Assembly: GCA_949284665.1 (NCBI GenBank)
Contig: CASDWR010000073.1
Location: 1 to 14,061 of the forward strand
Direction of reading: 5' to 3'
DNA: 14,061 bases
DNA from: an uncultured Rikenellaceae bacterium
GTDB lineage: Bacteria; Bacteroidota; Bacteroidia; Bacteroidales; Rikenellaceae
Positions 13,097 to 14,061 of this stretch are shown here, in pieces. Under the pieces are notes generated by a model. It was given only the letters and a program-made list of their open reading frames with translations. It was not told where the DNA came from and did not search any database. A program made the position numbers and the translations under genes. Position 1 is the first letter of the stretch. Each line of letters begins with the position of its first letter.

Positions 13097-14061
13097 TTAT
13101 TCGGTTACGATATACCTTTTTGCGAGGTCTATGAATGTACTTGTCTGGTCTTGAACCCAATGATGTTCAAGACCCAACTCTTCGGCCATGAGCGCAGCGA
13201 CTTTGGAGGCAACCTTCATCGCTTCTCTTGCATCGACGAAAAGCAGTCTGACACGTCGTGCCAGTACGTCTTCCACACTGAGAGCCATCTCTTCGCGGAC
13301 AGCCCATACCACTTCGGCCGCCGTGTAATCATAACGATCCGAAAGTTTTTCTCCCAACATGGGGTTTGCGGTGATCAGTGCTTCTATTTTATCGCGATCG
13401 CTCCCATAGACATAAAGATGGTCTCCGAGATCGGGGTTTTTGCGATATCCGTGGATATGGAGTGTTTTGGTGACACATTTACGCTTTGGCGTAAGACCCA
13501 ACTCGATTGCTTTGTTCAATGTATCTTCGGCCATCCTTCGGTATGAGGTCCATTTCCCTCCGGTAATCGTGATCATTTTATTGGCCGAAACGATAATCTT
13601 GTGGCTTCTCGAGATCTCTTTGGTGCTTTTCCCCTCCTTTTTGGGTGCGGCGAGCGGTCGTTGTCCTGCGAATACGGATTCGATATCGGCATACGTGGGA
13701 GCCGGGTTCATATAAAGAGCGGCGGTGCCGAGGATAAAGTCAATCTCTTCTCGCAAGGGGAGAGGTTCGGCCTCTGGGGTTTCCCGGACGATGTCAGTCG
13801 TTCCTACCACCACTTTCCCGTGCCAGGGTACGGCGAAAAGTACTCGACCGTCGCTTGTTTTGGGAACCATGATGGCATAGTCGCTTTTGAGAAATTTTTG
13901 GTCGAGAACGATGTGGACTCCTTGACTCGGCGTAATCATTTTTCGATGCTCCGGAACGTCCATCGCCATAATGTCATCTACGAAAATGCCGGCGGCGTTA
14001 ATGACGCAACGAGCTTTTACCGTGTACTCTTTGCCGGTTGTGATGTCCTTTGTTTTCACTC
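13097..14061 (-). CDS. glpD: FAD-dependent glycerol-3-phosphate dehydrogenase, C-terminal part
   Basis: This is the C-terminal portion (about 320 residues) of a membrane-associated flavoenzyme that oxidises sn-glycerol-3-phosphate to dihydroxyacetone phosphate and passes electrons to quinone. The gene runs off the right edge: the frame is open through 14061, so the GTG at 14059 is an internal Val codon and the N-terminal FAD-binding Rossmann motif lies outside. Visible hallmarks are VINAAGIFVDDIM, PSQGVHIVLD, VPWHGKVVVGTTD and ITGGKWTSYRRMAEDT from the DAO fold, then the alpha-helical C-terminal domain with YTAAEVVWAVREEMA and VEDVLARRVRLLFVD. The stop is TAA at 13097. It converges with the MATE gene. 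The assignment to the GlpD/GlpA family is secure; the choice of symbol between these is less so without the N-terminus and neighbours. Confidence 0.9.
   Translation of the reverse strand, partial: VKTKDITTGKEYTVKARCVINAAGIFVDDIMAMDVPEHRKMITPSQGVHIVLDQKFLKSDYAIMVPKTSDGRVLFAVPWHGKVVVGTTDIVRETPEAEPLPLREEIDFILGTAALYMNPAPTYADIESVFAGQRPLAAPKKEGKSTKEISRSHKIIVSANKMITITGGKWTSYRRMAEDTLNKAIELGLTPKRKCVTKTLHIHGYRKNPDLGDHLYVYGSDRDKIEALITANPMLGEKLSDRYDYTAAEVVWAVREEMALSVEDVLARRVRLLFVDAREAMKVASKVAALMAEELGLEHHWVQDQTSTFIDLAKRYIVTE

Noticed and set aside
12679..13134. Open frame of 151 codons overlapping the MATE 3' end
   Set aside because: It begins inside the MATE gene in another frame and shows no domain-like composition.
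1..14061. tRNA, rRNA, CRISPR array, insertion sequence or prophage
   Set aside because: Read by eye on both strands, no tRNA-like cloverleaf, regular spacer-repeat array, transposase, integrase or phage gene was recognised; a covariance-model search would be needed for a firm exclusion of small RNAs.

Overview
The window reads as chromosomal DNA from a member of the Bacteroidota, most likely order Bacteroidales. The reasons are a SusC/SusD outer-membrane nutrient-uptake pair, several lipoproteins with acidic residues right after the lipid-attachment cysteine, promoters of the TTTG-N(18-20)-TAnnTTTG type, and almost no Shine-Dalgarno sequences. I cannot name the genus from sequence alone.

Layout, left to right. 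Positions 1-412 hold two leftward promoters for a gene outside the window and a rightward promoter and structured leader for rplY. Positions 413-1591 hold rplY (ribosomal protein L25) and pth (peptidyl-tRNA hydrolase), a housekeeping pair ending at a 17-bp perfect hairpin terminator. Positions 1755-10099, all leftward, form a Sus-like locus. In transcription order it contains a SusC-type TonB-dependent transporter, a SusD-type binding lipoprotein, a 160-residue lipoprotein, a 530-residue lipoprotein that reads as a seven-bladed beta-propeller, then a terminator-like hairpin, and a secreted calcineurin-like phosphoesterase. Positions 10459-11046 hold tdk (thymidine kinase), leftward. A 376-bp divergent gap carries the tdk promoter, repeated ACGGAA boxes and a roughly 210-nt leader for a MATE-family exporter at 11423-12790. 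A gene-poor gap of 306 bp follows. The window ends inside a leftward FAD-dependent glycerol-3-phosphate dehydrogenase gene.

The Sus-like locus is the accessory core. It has a transporter, capture lipoproteins and a predicted periplasmic or surface phosphoesterase, but no glycoside hydrolase, polysaccharide lyase, peptidase, sigma/anti-sigma pair or hybrid two-component regulator. This suggests an uptake system for something other than an ordinary polysaccharide, possibly a phosphate-ester-containing ligand; that is inference.

The most notable signal is a run of nine G in the susC coding strand at the end of the signal-peptide region (10027-10035). Gain or loss of one base there truncates the protein, so the transporter may be phase-variable by slippage. 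The promoter just upstream contains a nine-base A/T run next to its -7 element. Other points are the hairpin between the fourth and fifth genes, the phosphoesterase's Asp-x-Gln first metal motif, the unusual MATE leader with tiny ORFs, and an Asp-to-Asn change at a conserved MATE position. I found no tRNA, rRNA, CRISPR array, insertion sequence or phage gene.
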